From: Corynebacterium sp. p3-SID1056
Lineage (GTDB): Bacteria; Actinomycetota; Actinomycetes; Mycobacteriales; Mycobacteriaceae
Length of the DNA: 64,000 bases
Assembly (NCBI RefSeq): GCF_025152525.1
Contig: NZ_JALXXL010000006.1
Coordinates: 62,001 to 126,000 of the forward strand
Direction: 5' to 3'
In this document: piece after piece, positions 1 through 8,607 of the stretch
How the letters are laid out: each line of letters starts with the position of its first letter
How positions within the stretch are numbered: position 1 is the stretch's first letter
Position numbers and translations under genes: made by a program
Notes under the pieces: generated by a model
Seen by the model: the letters and a program-made list of their open reading frames with translations, nothing else
Told to the model about the DNA's origin: nothing
Databases searched by the model: none

Positions 1-104
1 GGGTCGGGCGAATCGACCGCCTCGATGCTTTTGCCGGTGGCCTGCTGGTAACGGCGGATCCACTTCCCCGGCGCGGAGCCGGTGACGAAGGCGAAAGAGA
101 GCAT
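1..104 (-). CDS. LysR-type substrate-binding protein, N-terminal fragment
   Basis: The gene runs off the left edge and only its first 34 codons are visible, from an ATG at 104. The start reads MLSFAFVTGSAPGKWIRRY, which resembles the opening of actinobacterial proteins made of a LysR substrate-binding domain without the usual helix-turn-helix. It is divergent from the DUF5997 gene, with only 24 bp between the two ATGs, and this pairing is common in actinobacteria. Identification rests on a short stretch and the neighbour, so it is tentative. Confidence 0.5.
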   Translation of the reverse strand, partial: MLSFAFVTGSAPGKWIRRYQQATGKSIEAVDSPD

Positions 105-128
105 GGACAGAATGCTACCGTGTGCACC

Positions 129-488
129 ATGACACAGAAGATGCCGTCGAGCACGGCCATGAAGCCGGAAACCGCCGCCAAGAAGCTGGGCGTGTACCTG
201 CCCGCTACCCCCCAGGAGTTCCAGGAGGGGGCGGTCACCCACGCTGAGCTGCGCGAGCTGCAGCACAACCCGCCGGAGTGGCTCAAAGAGCTGCGGCTGC
301 ACGGGCCTCACCCGCGCCCGGAGGTGGCGCGCAAGCTCGGTATCTCAATCACCGCGCTGAAGAAGCACGACATGGACCGCCCGCTGACCACCGAGGAAAT
401 CAGCGAGCTGCTGAAGGATCAGCCCGACTGGCTGCGCGAAGCCCGCGCGGCGCACGCCGCGCAACGCGGGGACGCAGAAGAGGCTTAG
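129..488 (+). CDS. DUF5997 family protein
   Basis: A 119-residue soluble protein with no signal peptide or membrane segment. The core, with [20 protein letters not shown] near the N-terminus and an [16 protein letters not shown] helix, matches my memory of the actinobacterial DUF5997 family, whose function is unknown. I chose ATG 129 rather than the in-frame GTG at 120 because the family usually begins shortly before the KP-TAAKKLG segment. Its stop overlaps the stop of convergent glyA by 4 bp. The region [19 protein letters not shown] could be a helix-turn-helix-like element, but that is a guess. Confidence 0.75.
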   Translation: MTQKMPSSTAMKPETAAKKLGVYLPATPQEFQEGAVTHAELRELQHNPPEWLKELRLHGPHPRPEVARKLGISITALKKHDMDRPLTTEEISELLKDQPDWLREARAAHAAQRGDAEEA

Positions 489-1777
489 AGCATCTTCCAG
501 TCTTCCAGCTCCGGGTAGAGCGGGTACTTCTGCGCCAGCTTGTCGACGCGGGCGTGCAGCGCCTCGACGTCGGCAGCCTCCCCCTTGATCAAGGTCTCGG
601 CGATGATCTCCGCGACCTCGACGAAATCCTCCTTGCCAAACCCGCGGGTCGCCAGCGCAGAGGTGCCGATACGCAGGCCGGAAGTGACCTTCGGCGGGCG
701 CGGGTCGAAGGGCACGGCATTGCGGTTCACGGTGATGCCCACGCTGTGCAGCAGGTCCTCGGCCTGCTGGCCATCCATCTCGGAATTGCGCAGATCCGCG
801 AGCACCAGGTGCACATCGGTGCCGCCGGACACCACGTCCACGCCGGCCTCCTTGGCATCCGGCTGGGTCAAGCGCTCGGCGAGGATGCGTGCCCCCTCGA
901 GCGTGCGCTCCTGACGATCCTTGAACTCGGGCATCCCCGCGATCTTGAACGCAGTGGCCTTCGCCGCGATGACGTGCATGAGCGGACCGCCCTGCTGGCC
1001 AGGGAAGACCGCGGAGTTGAGCTTCTTGTTCAGGTCCTCGTCGTTGGTGAGGATGAAGCCGGAGCGCGGTCCGCCAATCGTCTTGTGTACGGTCGACGAC
1101 ACCACGTGGGCGTGCGGCACCGGAGACGGGTGCACGCCAGCGGCGACGAGGCCGGCGAAGTGCGCCATGTCGACCCACAGGTAGGCGCCGACCTCGTCGG
1201 CGATGGAGCGGAATTCTGCAAAGTCCTCGTGGCGCGGGTAGGCGGACCAGCCGGCGATAATCACCTTCGGCTTCACCTCACGCGCCTGCTCGCGCAGCTT
1301 CGCCATGTCGATGGTGTGGGTGTCTTTTTCTACCTCGTAGGCGGCGACGTTGTAGAGGCGGCCGGAGAAGTTGATCTTCATGCCGTGGGTGAGGTGCCCG
1401 CCGTGGGCGAGGCTCAGACCCAAAATAGTGTCGCCCGGCTCGGCGAGCGCCATGAGCACGGCCGCGTTCGCCTGCGCGCCGGAGTGCGGCTGCACGTTGG
1501 CGTACTTCGCGCCGAAGACCTCCTTGGCACGGGCGATAGCCAGGTCCTCGACCACATCGACGTGCTCGCAACCGCCGTAGTAGCGCTTCCCCGGGTAGCC
1601 CTCAGCGTACTTGTTCGTCAGCACGGAGCCCTGCGCCTGCAGGACGGCACGCGGCACGAAGTTCTCGGAGGCGATCATCTCCAGAGTATTGCGCTGCCTG
1701 CTCAGCTCGTTGACAATGGCGTCGTGCACCTCGGGGTCAAAGGTGGCGAGATCCTGGTAGCGGAAGTCTTCAGACAC
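485..1777 (-). CDS. glyA: Serine hydroxymethyltransferase
   Basis: PLP enzyme converting serine plus tetrahydrofolate to glycine plus 5,10-methylene-tetrahydrofolate in the cytosol; the main source of one-carbon units. At 430 residues it is the normal bacterial length. The PLP lysine is K232 in [13 protein letters not shown], the cofactor aspartate is D203 in WVDMAHFAG, and the family signatures ASENF and [15 protein letters not shown] are intact. The start is GTG 1777, preceded by a GAAAGGAC ribosome binding site 9 bases upstream. It is divergent from coaA, as in mycobacteria (Rv1092c-Rv1093). Confidence 0.98.
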   Translation of the reverse strand: MSEDFRYQDLATFDPEVHDAIVNELSRQRNTLEMIASENFVPRAVLQAQGSVLTNKYAEGYPGKRYYGGCEHVDVVEDLAIARAKEVFGAKYANVQPHSGAQANAAVLMALAEPGDTILGLSLAHGGHLTHGMKINFSGRLYNVAAYEVEKDTHTIDMAKLREQAREVKPKVIIAGWSAYPRHEDFAEFRSIADEVGAYLWVDMAHFAGLVAAGVHPSPVPHAHVVSSTVHKTIGGPRSGFILTNDEDLNKKLNSAVFPGQQGGPLMHVIAAKATAFKIAGMPEFKDRQERTLEGARILAERLTQPDAKEAGVDVVSGGTDVHLVLADLRNSEMDGQQAEDLLHSVGITVNRNAVPFDPRPPKVTSGLRIGTSALATRGFGKEDFVEVAEIIAETLIKGEAADVEALHARVDKLAQKYPLYPELEDWKML

Positions 1778-1848
1778 GTGCTCCGGGTCCTTTCACTTGT
1801 ATTCGATAGCATTTCTGCGCAGCCGTGTGATTTGGGCCGCTGGCTAGC

Positions 1849-1854
1849 AGTATA
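1849..1854 (-). promoter_or_regulatory. Candidate -10 box of glyA
   Basis: On the minus strand this reads TATACT, a good actinobacterial -10 hexamer, and it would place the glyA transcript start near 1842 with a leader of about 65 bases containing the GAAAGGAC ribosome binding site. No clear -35 box is visible. The same bases read TATAAA on the plus strand and could contribute to coaA transcription. Confidence 0.45.
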
Positions 1855-1915
1855 AACGGCTAAGGCGACGCGCGGGGCCACCTGTATTCACCCGCCCGCA
1901 TACGCGGATGGAACA

Positions 1916-2860
1916 ATGGCTGGCATGGCTCAAGGCGCACGAGGCTTCGATTCCAGCCCGTATCTGGATTTTCACCGCGATGATTGGCGCAAGCGGCGCG
2001 CGAAAATGCCGCAAGTGCTCACCGCCGACGAGGTGGAAAAGCTCAGCGGTATCGGCGAGAACCTGGACCTCGAGGAAGTCGCGGACATCTATTTGCCACT
2101 GTCGCGTTTGATCCACCTACAGGTGCGGGCGCGCCAGAAGCTGACCAACGCCACGGAGACCTTCATCGGCGGCGACCCGGGGCACGTGCCTTTCATTATC
2201 GGGTTGGCGGGCTCCGTTGCGGTGGGAAAGTCGACGACCGCGCGTGTCCTGCAGGTCCTGCTGCAGCGATGGGATTCGCACCCGCGGGTCGATCTCATTA
2301 CCACCGACGGCTTCCTCTACCCCACCGAAGTCCTGGAGGAGCGCAACCTCATGGCGCGAAAGGGCTTCCCGGAATCCTACGACCGCCGCAACCTCATGCG
2401 TTTTGTCACCGAGGTCAAGTCGGGAAAGCCGGTGGTGAAAGCCCCGATCTATTCGCATAACGCCTACGACATTTTGCCCGGCGAATTTATCGAGGTCCGC
2501 CAGCCAGACATCCTCATCTTGGAGGGCCTCAACGTGCTGCAGACCGGGCCAACCTTGATGGTCTCGGACCTCTTCGATTTTTCTATTTACGTGGATGCCG
2601 CGACCGAGCACATCGAGCACTGGTACATTTCGCGCTTTCTCAAGCTGCGCAACACGGCGTTTACAAAGCCGGGTGCGCACTTTGCCAACTATGCGGGCCT
2701 TGACGACGCCGCGGCGTCGCGGGAAGCCCGCGAGCTGTGGCAGTCGATCAACTTGCCTAACCTGGTGGAAAACATCTTGCCGACGAAAGTGCGGGCCTCG
2801 CTCGTGTTGCGCAAGGACTTCGACCACACTGTGCAGCGAGTCCGCATGCGCAAAATTTAA
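1916..2860 (+). CDS. coaA: Type I pantothenate kinase
   Basis: Phosphorylates pantothenate with ATP in the first committed step of coenzyme A synthesis. The 314-residue protein has the P-loop [15 protein letters not shown] at residues 97-111, the DGFLYP element and the RKGFPESYD region of the CoaA family, and ends with the typical VRMRKI. ATG 1916 is taken as start; ATG 1925 is in frame and equally possible, and no convincing ribosome binding site precedes either. It converges with uppS, leaving 3 bp between stop codons. Confidence 0.96.
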   Translation: MAGMAQGARGFDSSPYLDFHRDDWRKRRAKMPQVLTADEVEKLSGIGENLDLEEVADIYLPLSRLIHLQVRARQKLTNATETFIGGDPGHVPFIIGLAGSVAVGKSTTARVLQVLLQRWDSHPRVDLITTDGFLYPTEVLEERNLMARKGFPESYDRRNLMRFVTEVKSGKPVVKAPIYSHNAYDILPGEFIEVRQPDILILEGLNVLQTGPTLMVSDLFDFSIYVDAATEHIEHWYISRFLKLRNTAFTKPGAHFANYAGLDDAAASREARELWQSINLPNLVENILPTKVRASLVLRKDFDHTVQRVRMRKI

Positions 2861-2863
2861 GGC

Positions 2864-3643
2864 TTACTTCCCGAACCGCCGCGAACGCTGCGAGTACTCG
2901 CGCAGCGCGCGTAAGAAATCGATCTTGCGGAACGCCGGCCAGTACGTGTCGGTGAACCAGATCTCCGAATAGGCGGCCTGCCACAGCAGGAAGCCGGAAA
3001 GACGCTGCTCGCCCGAAGTCCGAATAACCAAGTCCGGATCGGGTTGGCCGGAGGTGTAAAGGTGCTCGGAGATGGAATCGACCGTAACCGCCTCTGCGAT
3101 CTCCGCAGCACTCGCACCTTTTGCCGCCTGGTCACCGATGAGCTCGCGCACCGCGTCGACGATCTCCTGTCGGCCGCCGTAGCCCACCGCGATGTTGACG
3201 GTCAGCCCCGCCTTGCCGGTAGTCGAGGCCGCGGAGCGCTGCATCCGCTCGACGACGTCGGGCGGCAGCAGGTCGAGGTGACCAACCAGGCGCACGCGGC
3301 ACGAGTAGTGCTCGGTGGCAAGCCCGTCGATGACGTCCGAGATGATGTCGAAAAGCAGCTCGACCTCTTCGGAGGTGCGCTGGAGGTTCTCAGTGGACAG
3401 CAAGTAGAGCGTGACCACATCCACGTCCATCTCGGCGCACCACCGAACGAGCTCACCGATTTTTGCGCCCCCTGCACGGTGCCCCTGCGAGATATCGCTG
3501 AGCCCGGCCTCGCGGGCCCAGCGGCGGTTGCCATCGGCCATTACGGCGATGTGCTTCGGCCGCTTCTTTCCGCGCAGCTCACGCCGCAAACGGTACTCGT
3601 ATAGCGGGTACAGGATTTTTTCCAGCACAGTCACGCCACTCAC
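2864..3643 (-). CDS. uppS: Isoprenyl (cis-prenyl) transferase
   Basis: Condenses isopentenyl diphosphate onto an allylic diphosphate in cis, feeding polyprenyl phosphate carriers for cell-wall synthesis. The catalytic Asp is D37 in HIAVMADGNRRWA, and the NIAVGYGGR and VIRTSGEQRLSGFLLWQ signatures are complete. Mycobacteria and corynebacteria carry two such enzymes. This copy lies next to coaA like Rv1086, which is known to make the short Z,E-farnesyl diphosphate, so a short-chain product is plausible here. That assignment comes from context, not from a diagnostic residue I can point to. The start is GTG 3643 or GTG 3634. Confidence 0.92.
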   Translation of the reverse strand: MSGVTVLEKILYPLYEYRLRRELRGKKRPKHIAVMADGNRRWAREAGLSDISQGHRAGGAKIGELVRWCAEMDVDVVTLYLLSTENLQRTSEEVELLFDIISDVIDGLATEHYSCRVRLVGHLDLLPPDVVERMQRSAASTTGKAGLTVNIAVGYGGRQEIVDAVRELIGDQAAKGASAAEIAEAVTVDSISEHLYTSGQPDPDLVIRTSGEQRLSGFLLWQAAYSEIWFTDTYWPAFRKIDFLRALREYSQRSRRFGK

Positions 3644-3663
3644 CTTACCCTTGGCACGTACGC

Positions 3664-3975
3664 CTAGAAGATGTGCTTCTTGCTCCGGTCGAGCACGCCG
3701 GCTTCCTGCATTGCTTGGTCCAGGGCCTGCGTATCAAAGGGGTCAATGCCGTGCGCCTGCGCAAACTGCTGACGGCGCCGGAAACGAGAGAAACGCCGGT
3801 GGAAAGCGAAGCCGAGGGCAAGAATCGCCACGGCCAGCACGACGATGATCAGCAGGCCCACTGGTGAGGCCTTGCCGAAGTCGGGCCCAACCGGTGTTTC
3901 CGCCGGTGCCTGGGCGAGGACGTAGCTGGAGGCGTTGGTGGCGGAGGCGGCCAGCGTGGAAAACATCGAGCTCAT
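3664..3975 (-). CDS. Small single-pass membrane protein
   Basis: A 103-residue protein with one strong membrane segment (about residues 37-58, VGLLIIVVLAVAILALGFAF), a short presumably extracellular N-terminus and a basic cytoplasmic tail beginning HRRFSRFRRRQQ. It sits between mca and uppS where mycobacteria carry the unnamed Rv1083 gene, so it is likely the positional counterpart. The gene lies in line with mca (24 bp gap) and uppS and is probably co-transcribed. Function unknown. Confidence 0.8.
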   Translation of the reverse strand: MSSMFSTLAASATNASSYVLAQAPAETPVGPDFGKASPVGLLIIVVLAVAILALGFAFHRRFSRFRRRQQFAQAHGIDPFDTQALDQAMQEAGVLDRSKKHIF

Positions 3976-3999
3976 TGTTACTAGGTGTCCTTCACTTCG

Positions 4000-4875
4000 T
4001 TACTTCTCTGCGGTGGGTATGCCGGCGAACAGATCGCATTCTGGCAGTTCGGTCTCCACGCGGCTGCGCGCGAGCTCAAACTCCTCGGTCGGCCATACTT
4101 CCTGCTGGTCAGCGACCGGGCTTGCCAGAAACGCGCCGGCCGGGTCGATCTGGGTGGCGTGCGCCCGCAGCGCCTCGGCGCGCTGCGCGAAATACTCACT
4201 GCATTCGACGCGGGTAGTCACCCGGCCCATCACGTCCGCCTTGTTTTCCTCCCAGCGGGCAATCATCAGCTCGTAGGGGCTGGGCTTGCCTTGGGCAATG
4301 AGCCGTTCTTGCAGCAGCTTCATGCGCTGCAAGATGAAGCCATGGCTGTAGTACAGCTTCAACGGCGTCCACGGCTTGCCAGCCTCAGGCGCAAATTCGG
4401 GATCCCCCGATTTCTCCCAGGCAAGCATGGAAATTGTGTGCACCATAAGGTGGTCCGGGTGCGGGTAGCCGCCGTTTTCATCGTAGGTAATGATCACGTG
4501 CGGCCGGAACTCGCGTATCGACGCCACCAGCTTCTCGGTCACCTGCACCGGGTCCTGCACCGCAAAGGACCCCTCCGGCAACGGCGGGAGCGGATCCCCT
4601 TCGGGTAGCCCGGAGTCCTGGTAGCCGAGCCATTCGTGCTCGACACCGAGCGCGCTCACCGCGCGCGCCATTTCCTCCTCGCGCACGGCAATGATGTTGT
4701 CGAGTACCCCCGGCCGGTCCATCGCTGGGTTGAGGATATCGCCGCGCCGCCCATCGGTGCAGGTCACCACCTTGACGCGGTAACCTTCAGCGGCGTACCG
4801 CGCCATCGTCGCCGCTCCCTTGGACGACTCGTCGTCCGGGTGCGCGTGGATTGCCAATAACCGCAAACCAGTCAC
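4000..4875 (-). CDS. mca: Mycothiol S-conjugate amidase
   Basis: Zinc amidase that cleaves mycothiol conjugates of electrophiles, releasing a mercapturic acid for export; part of mycothiol-based detoxification. Zinc ligands of the LmbE/PIG-L fold are visible as HAHPDDE (H12, D15) and HPDH (H142). At 291 residues it matches Mca; the downstream NPAMDRPGVLDNI and the C-terminal VETELPE region favour Mca over its paralogue MshB. Start is GTG 4875 with a TTGGAG-like site upstream. It is divergent from the DUF4307 gene and greA, as in mycobacteria. Confidence 0.93.
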   Translation of the reverse strand: MTGLRLLAIHAHPDDESSKGAATMARYAAEGYRVKVVTCTDGRRGDILNPAMDRPGVLDNIIAVREEEMARAVSALGVEHEWLGYQDSGLPEGDPLPPLPEGSFAVQDPVQVTEKLVASIREFRPHVIITYDENGGYPHPDHLMVHTISMLAWEKSGDPEFAPEAGKPWTPLKLYYSHGFILQRMKLLQERLIAQGKPSPYELMIARWEENKADVMGRVTTRVECSEYFAQRAEALRAHATQIDPAGAFLASPVADQQEVWPTEEFELARSRVETELPECDLFAGIPTAEK

Positions 4876-4984
4876 TGAGAAACTCCAACTTTTGTAGGGG
4901 GCAGTGCGTTAACTCCGGCCCATCTTAGTACGATCAGGGGCGAAGTCATCTTTCACGCCTGCAGCAGTTTGTGAGGTCACCGTA

Positions 4985-5455
4985 GTGTCTAGCTCGAGTT
5001 CGCAACCTTCTTCCCCCTCCGCCCGCCAGCGCTACGGCTCAGAGGCAACAAAGCCCTCAAACCTTCCCGGGCGAATCATGGCGATCGCCGCCATCTTGCT
5101 CGTGGGGTTCATGATCTTCGCCGTCGCACGCGTGGTGAGCGACCGCTCGGCGCAGCCCATCAGCGCAGACTTCATCTCCCAAGAGCGCATCGACGATGAC
5201 ACCTCCCGCCTGTGGATTGACGTGACCCGTGACGACCCGGAGGCTCCGGCCTACTGCATCGTCATCGCCGTGGACTACCAACACGCAGAAATCGGCCGCC
5301 GCGAGGTGGTACTGCCCGCCGGTGGTGAGGAAATGCAGCGTATCGCGGTAGACATGCCGGTCAGTGGCGATCTCGCTTCCGGCCGCGTCTATGGCTGCGC
5401 GGATGAGATACCGACCTACATGGATGCACAGAGCGCCTTTTACTCTGCGCGGTAG
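4985..5455 (+). CDS. DUF4307 membrane protein
   Basis: A 156-residue protein with a Ser-rich N-terminus, one membrane segment at about residues 31-50 (IMAIAAILLVGFMIFAVARV) and a C-terminal extracytoplasmic domain of about 100 residues. The layout and position between mca and greA match the DUF4307 family, whose mycobacterial member is Rv1081c. The function of the family is unknown. The start is GTG 4985. Confidence 0.85.
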   Translation: MSSSSSQPSSPSARQRYGSEATKPSNLPGRIMAIAAILLVGFMIFAVARVVSDRSAQPISADFISQERIDDDTSRLWIDVTRDDPEAPAYCIVIAVDYQHAEIGRREVVLPAGGEEMQRIAVDMPVSGDLASGRVYGCADEIPTYMDAQSAFYSAR

Positions 5456-5471
5456 TGCCTGGCAGGTGTGC

Positions 5472-5477
5472 TAAAAT
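5472..5477 (+). promoter_or_regulatory. Candidate greA promoter (-10)
   Basis: TAAAAT preceded by TGTGC gives an extended-type -10 about 100 bp before greA. A transcript start near 5484 would leave a leader of about 95 bases with the GAGGGAAGGG ribosome binding site at its end. Confidence 0.5.
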
Positions 5478-5578
5478 CCCGCCTGTATATTTGTACGAGC
5501 ACGTAATTGTTCCGTCGGACTGGGCCCGATCTGCATACCAGGCGGGCTCGTTTGACGTATGAGGGAAGGGTAAACCGC

Positions 5579-6097
5579 ATGGCTGATACGCAGAAGCAGT
5601 ACATCACCCCAGAGATGAAGGCCAAGCTCGAGGCAGAGCTGCAGGCGCTGATTGATAACCGCCCGGTCGTCGCAGCCGAGATCAACGAGCGCCGCGAGGA
5701 AGGCGACCTGAAGGAGAACGCGGGCTACGACGCGGCACGCGAGCAGCAGGACCAGGAAGAGGCCCGCATCAAGCAGATCTCCGAGCTGCTGGCCAACTCC
5801 ACCACCGAGCGCACCGGCGTTGTCGAGGGTGTCGCGCACGTGGGTTCCGTCGTCCACGTCTACTACGACGGCGACGAGAACGATAAGGAGACCTTCCTCA
5901 TCGGTACCCGCGCCGCGTCCACTGACAATAAGGACCTGGAGACCTACTCCGAGAACTCGCCGCTTGGTGCCGCTGTGGTTGGCGCTTCCGAGGGCGAGAC
6001 CCGCACCTACACGGCCCCGAACGGCCGCGAGATTTCGGTGACGATTCTCTCCGCGGAGCCGTATGATTCAGTTAAGGCGTCGACGCCGCGCGCTTAA
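5579..6097 (+). CDS. greA: Transcription elongation factor GreA
   Basis: Binds in the RNA polymerase secondary channel and stimulates cleavage of backtracked RNA. The 172-residue protein has the N-terminal coiled coil with the acidic tip (NERREEGDLKENAGYDAAR; the DLKEN acids coordinate the catalytic magnesium) and the C-terminal FKBP-like domain. ATG 5579 is preceded by a strong GAGGGAAGGG site; an in-frame codon further upstream at 5507 lies in the probable untranslated leader and is rejected. Confidence 0.97.
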   Translation: MADTQKQYITPEMKAKLEAELQALIDNRPVVAAEINERREEGDLKENAGYDAAREQQDQEEARIKQISELLANSTTERTGVVEGVAHVGSVVHVYYDGDENDKETFLIGTRAASTDNKDLETYSENSPLGAAVVGASEGETRTYTAPNGREISVTILSAEPYDSVKASTPRA

Positions 6098-6137
6098 CAC
6101 CCCCAGTTTTGAGTTGAACCGTAGAAGGACTGATCCT

Positions 6138-6599
6138 GTGATTTCCGTTTCCCGCCCCGCCGCTGCCGGTCTGATCGCTGTGGCAGCTGTGTCCCTCGCC
6201 GCCTGCCACCCGCCGCACCAGGTCGATTCCGAGCAGAAGATCGACACCGCAACCAGCCAGAAGGCTGAGTCCCTGGCGTCCTACGGCGCCACCACCGCGG
6301 CTTCGAGCGCCCCGGCTGATGCAACGCCGACTATCGCGAACTGCGGCGAGGTCGAGCTCGAGCGCCCGACCGAATTCAACCTTGACTGCCAGGGCCAGGA
6401 TGACGTCCTGCAGAACATCACCTGGGATTCCTGGGGCGCTGAGTCTGCTACCGGCACCGGTACTCGCGTCACGCAGGACTCGGACGCGCAGCAGCCCGAG
6501 GTTGCTATCGCGTTGAGCAACCCGCAGCTGGTCAACGGAGTGCTGGCGTACACCGATATCACGGTTGACGGCACCCCGGTCTTCCCCGAGGGCAACTAG
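6138..6599 (+). CDS. Small secreted lipoprotein, function unknown
   Basis: GTG 6138 lies 9 bases after an AGAAGGA site and opens a 153-residue protein with a lipoprotein signal ending in the lipobox LAAC (Cys at about residue 23). The mature part is Ser/Thr/Ala-rich for some 40 residues and then forms a compact region with two cysteines (NCGEVELE and LDCQGQ). It follows greA by 40 bp and is closed by a strong terminator, so it may be read from the greA promoter. I do not recognise the family. Confidence 0.85.
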   Translation: MISVSRPAAAGLIAVAAVSLAACHPPHQVDSEQKIDTATSQKAESLASYGATTAASSAPADATPTIANCGEVELERPTEFNLDCQGQDDVLQNITWDSWGAESATGTGTRVTQDSDAQQPEVAIALSNPQLVNGVLAYTDITVDGTPVFPEGN

Positions 6600-6610
6600 T
6601 CCACAAGCAT

Positions 6611-6641
6611 AAAGCCCGGTACCGCAAGGTACCGGGCTTTT
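6611..6641. terminator. Rho-independent terminator, probably bidirectional
   Basis: A perfect 13-bp stem (AAAGCCCGGTACC pairing with GGTACCGGGCTTT) with a GCAA loop. The arms start with A-run and end with T-run, so it can serve both the lipoprotein gene on the plus strand and the convergent Bax-inhibitor-like gene. Confidence 0.9.
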
Positions 6642-6653
6642 GCGTGCCTTAGC

Positions 6654-7430
6654 TTAGCGTTCCTGGAAGAGGTACAGCAGGCGCAGGATCTCGGTGTAGA
6701 GCCACACCAGGGTCACTGCGAGGCCGAGTGCCACGCCCCAGGCAGCCTGAGCCGGCGCGCCGGTGCGCACCAGTTTGTCGGCCACATCGAAGTCCTGCAG
6801 GAAGGACAGCGCCGCAAGCACCACGCACACGAGGCCGAAGATGATGGCCAGCGTGCCGCCGCCGCGCAGCGGGTTAATCCCGGTGAAGATGGCGAGGAGG
6901 AAGTTGCCCAGCGCCATAATCGCCACGCCGAAGATCAGGCCAGTGAGGATGCGGTTGAAGCGCGGGGTCACCCGGATGGCACCGGTGCGGTAGACCACGA
7001 GCATGCCGAGGAAGACGCCGATCGTGCCGACAATCGCCTGGAAGACGATCATGCTGCCGGACGAATCGCCGACCCGCATCCCGGCAAAGAGGAAGGAGAA
7101 CCCGCCAACGAAGAGGCCCTCGAAAGCGGCGTAAATCAGCGTGAGGGTCTTGGAGCCGAACTTCTTCGAAAACGCGTGCACGAGCACGGTGATGAAGGCA
7201 CCAATGGCACCGCCGAAGGTAAGCATGATGGCCAGGCCCGCGTTGGACAGGCCCAGCATAAAGTTCGCAACCGCGAAGACGACGATGACCGCAAGGGTGA
7301 TGCCGGTCTTGCTCACCACGTCATCGATGGTCATCGGGCGCTCGGCGTCTGTGACCTGCGGGCTCTGGTAGCCGTAGCCCTGCTGGTCGGCTTGGGGCAA
7401 GTTCTTCAGTACTGGGTTGTTACTTCGCAC
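6654..7430 (-). CDS. Bax inhibitor-1/YccA-like membrane protein
   Basis: A 258-residue protein with about seven membrane segments after a 45-residue polar N-terminus (MRSNNPVLKNLPQADQQGYG). The sequence GLSNAGLAIMLTFGGAIGAF and the later FLQDFDVADKLVRTG and AWGVALGLAVTLVWLYTEI segments are characteristic of actinobacterial Bax inhibitor-1/YccA relatives. Such proteins are thought to be pH-sensitive calcium leak channels or to bind membrane proteases, but no role is established here. GTG 7430 is the start, with GGAAAGGAC upstream. Confidence 0.88.
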   Translation of the reverse strand: MRSNNPVLKNLPQADQQGYGYQSPQVTDAERPMTIDDVVSKTGITLAVIVVFAVANFMLGLSNAGLAIMLTFGGAIGAFITVLVHAFSKKFGSKTLTLIYAAFEGLFVGGFSFLFAGMRVGDSSGSMIVFQAIVGTIGVFLGMLVVYRTGAIRVTPRFNRILTGLIFGVAIMALGNFLLAIFTGINPLRGGGTLAIIFGLVCVVLAALSFLQDFDVADKLVRTGAPAQAAWGVALGLAVTLVWLYTEILRLLYLFQER

Positions 7431-7541
7431 CTTTTGGTCAAGTCCTTTCCGTGTACGTGTTCACGTGTGTATCTGGCGCCACATCAGCGCCTGTTCACAA
7501 TGTGTAACGCACCACTGTCGTGGAAAGTTCCCACGCGGGCC

Positions 7542-7547
7542 TAAAGT
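7542..7547 (+). promoter_or_regulatory. Leaderless -10 box of SUFU gene
   Basis: TAAAGT followed by 6 bases and then ATG 7554, so the transcript probably begins at the start codon. No ribosome binding site is present. Confidence 0.55.
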
Positions 7548-7553
7548 GTTGGT

Positions 7554-8552
7554 ATGCAGTTGCCCAGTTGGGGCGCGCCTGCACTGTTTGCCCGCGCCCG
7601 CTCCCAGAGGTTTCGCCCCACGTTGGTGGGCGATGCGTTGCGCGAGCAGCTTCTTGCGTGCACCGGCGACCCGGATCCTTTTGCCACGATGTACCGCGAC
7701 GTGGAAATCCTCGCTTTCCGGGTCGAGTCGCCACTGCCCCACTGGTTGTTTTCCACCTTCGGGCTCGCGCCGGTGCGATCCTCGCAGCCGCTGGCGGGCA
7801 CGCATACCGAGCTGACGATTCGCGTGCCGGTTAGTCGCACTCCCCTACCCCCGGACTGGCCCGCTGCGTTACTCGCGCACCTTGTGCGCCACATCCGGCA
7901 GCGCGGCGTCAGCATCGAGCAGGGGCACTACATGGACTTGCACCGACCGGTACGCCAAGGCTCCCAGCTGACGGGGCTGAGTTTCGTCACCGACCCGCTC
8001 CTCGGGATTGTCGACGGGCCGCTGGCTCTGACCCAGTTCACCTACGCGGTGGGGTTGACGACCGCAGATTTGCACGCAGCGCTTGCCTGGGATCCGCTGA
8101 AGTTCACGGGCGTGCTCGGCGACGTCTTCCCCCTTGGGTTAAGCGACCCAGACCGTGCCGACGTCGCCGCGGATGCACAAGCTGCAGACCGTATCATCGC
8201 TGCGACCAAAGCCGAGGGATCGAGCATCGGCGCTGCAAGCGTGCGCCTGCTCGGTGCAGAGCCGGGCGGGCGTATCGACGTCGACGCCTCCGGCGCACGG
8301 GCGATTCTGCGCGCGATGCGCCACCGCCTGCCCTTTGGCCGCAGCTTCGCACTGGTGGAGGCAGCCGGCAGCGCGTGGCTGCTCTTCGAGCCGGCCGCAG
8401 ATCCCGCGCTGACCCCGCAGGATCAGGGCCTGCGTGTGCAGACCCCCGACACGCTGCGCAACGAACTGCTGGCCACGTTGGACGCGAGTCCGGGCAAGTA
8501 TTCCTTTGTCAGCGCACCGCTGACGCTGCACGTGGTAGACACCAGCACGTAA
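7554..8552 (+). CDS. Suppressor-of-fused (SUFU) domain protein
   Basis: A 332-residue soluble protein without signal peptide. The segments PHWLFSTFGLAPV, THTELTIRVPV, a DGPLALTQFTYAVGLT stretch and a GLSDPDRADV stretch follow the order seen in bacterial SUFU-domain proteins. In animals SUFU restrains Gli factors; in bacteria the domain occurs in polymorphic-toxin immunity proteins and in stand-alone proteins of unknown role. No toxin gene is adjacent, so an immunity function is not supported. The C-terminal 130 residues are outside what I recognise. The start is probably leaderless. Confidence 0.7.
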   Translation: MQLPSWGAPALFARARSQRFRPTLVGDALREQLLACTGDPDPFATMYRDVEILAFRVESPLPHWLFSTFGLAPVRSSQPLAGTHTELTIRVPVSRTPLPPDWPAALLAHLVRHIRQRGVSIEQGHYMDLHRPVRQGSQLTGLSFVTDPLLGIVDGPLALTQFTYAVGLTTADLHAALAWDPLKFTGVLGDVFPLGLSDPDRADVAADAQAADRIIAATKAEGSSIGAASVRLLGAEPGGRIDVDASGARAILRAMRHRLPFGRSFALVEAAGSAWLLFEPAADPALTPQDQGLRVQTPDTLRNELLATLDASPGKYSFVSAPLTLHVVDTST

Positions 8553-8607
8553 GCGCCGGAGCTTTTAGAGTTGGTGGAGAAGGATCACGCAGAGGAAAGG
8601 ACACCCC

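Noticed and set aside
278..1855. Long open frame of 525 codons on the plus strand
   Set aside because: It is antisense to glyA and DUF5997 and its translation is Arg/His/Gly-rich low-complexity sequence with no motif, as expected from high-G+C shadow frames.
7554..8552. Immunity protein of a polymorphic toxin system
   Set aside because: No toxin, WXG or secretion gene flanks the SUFU-domain gene.
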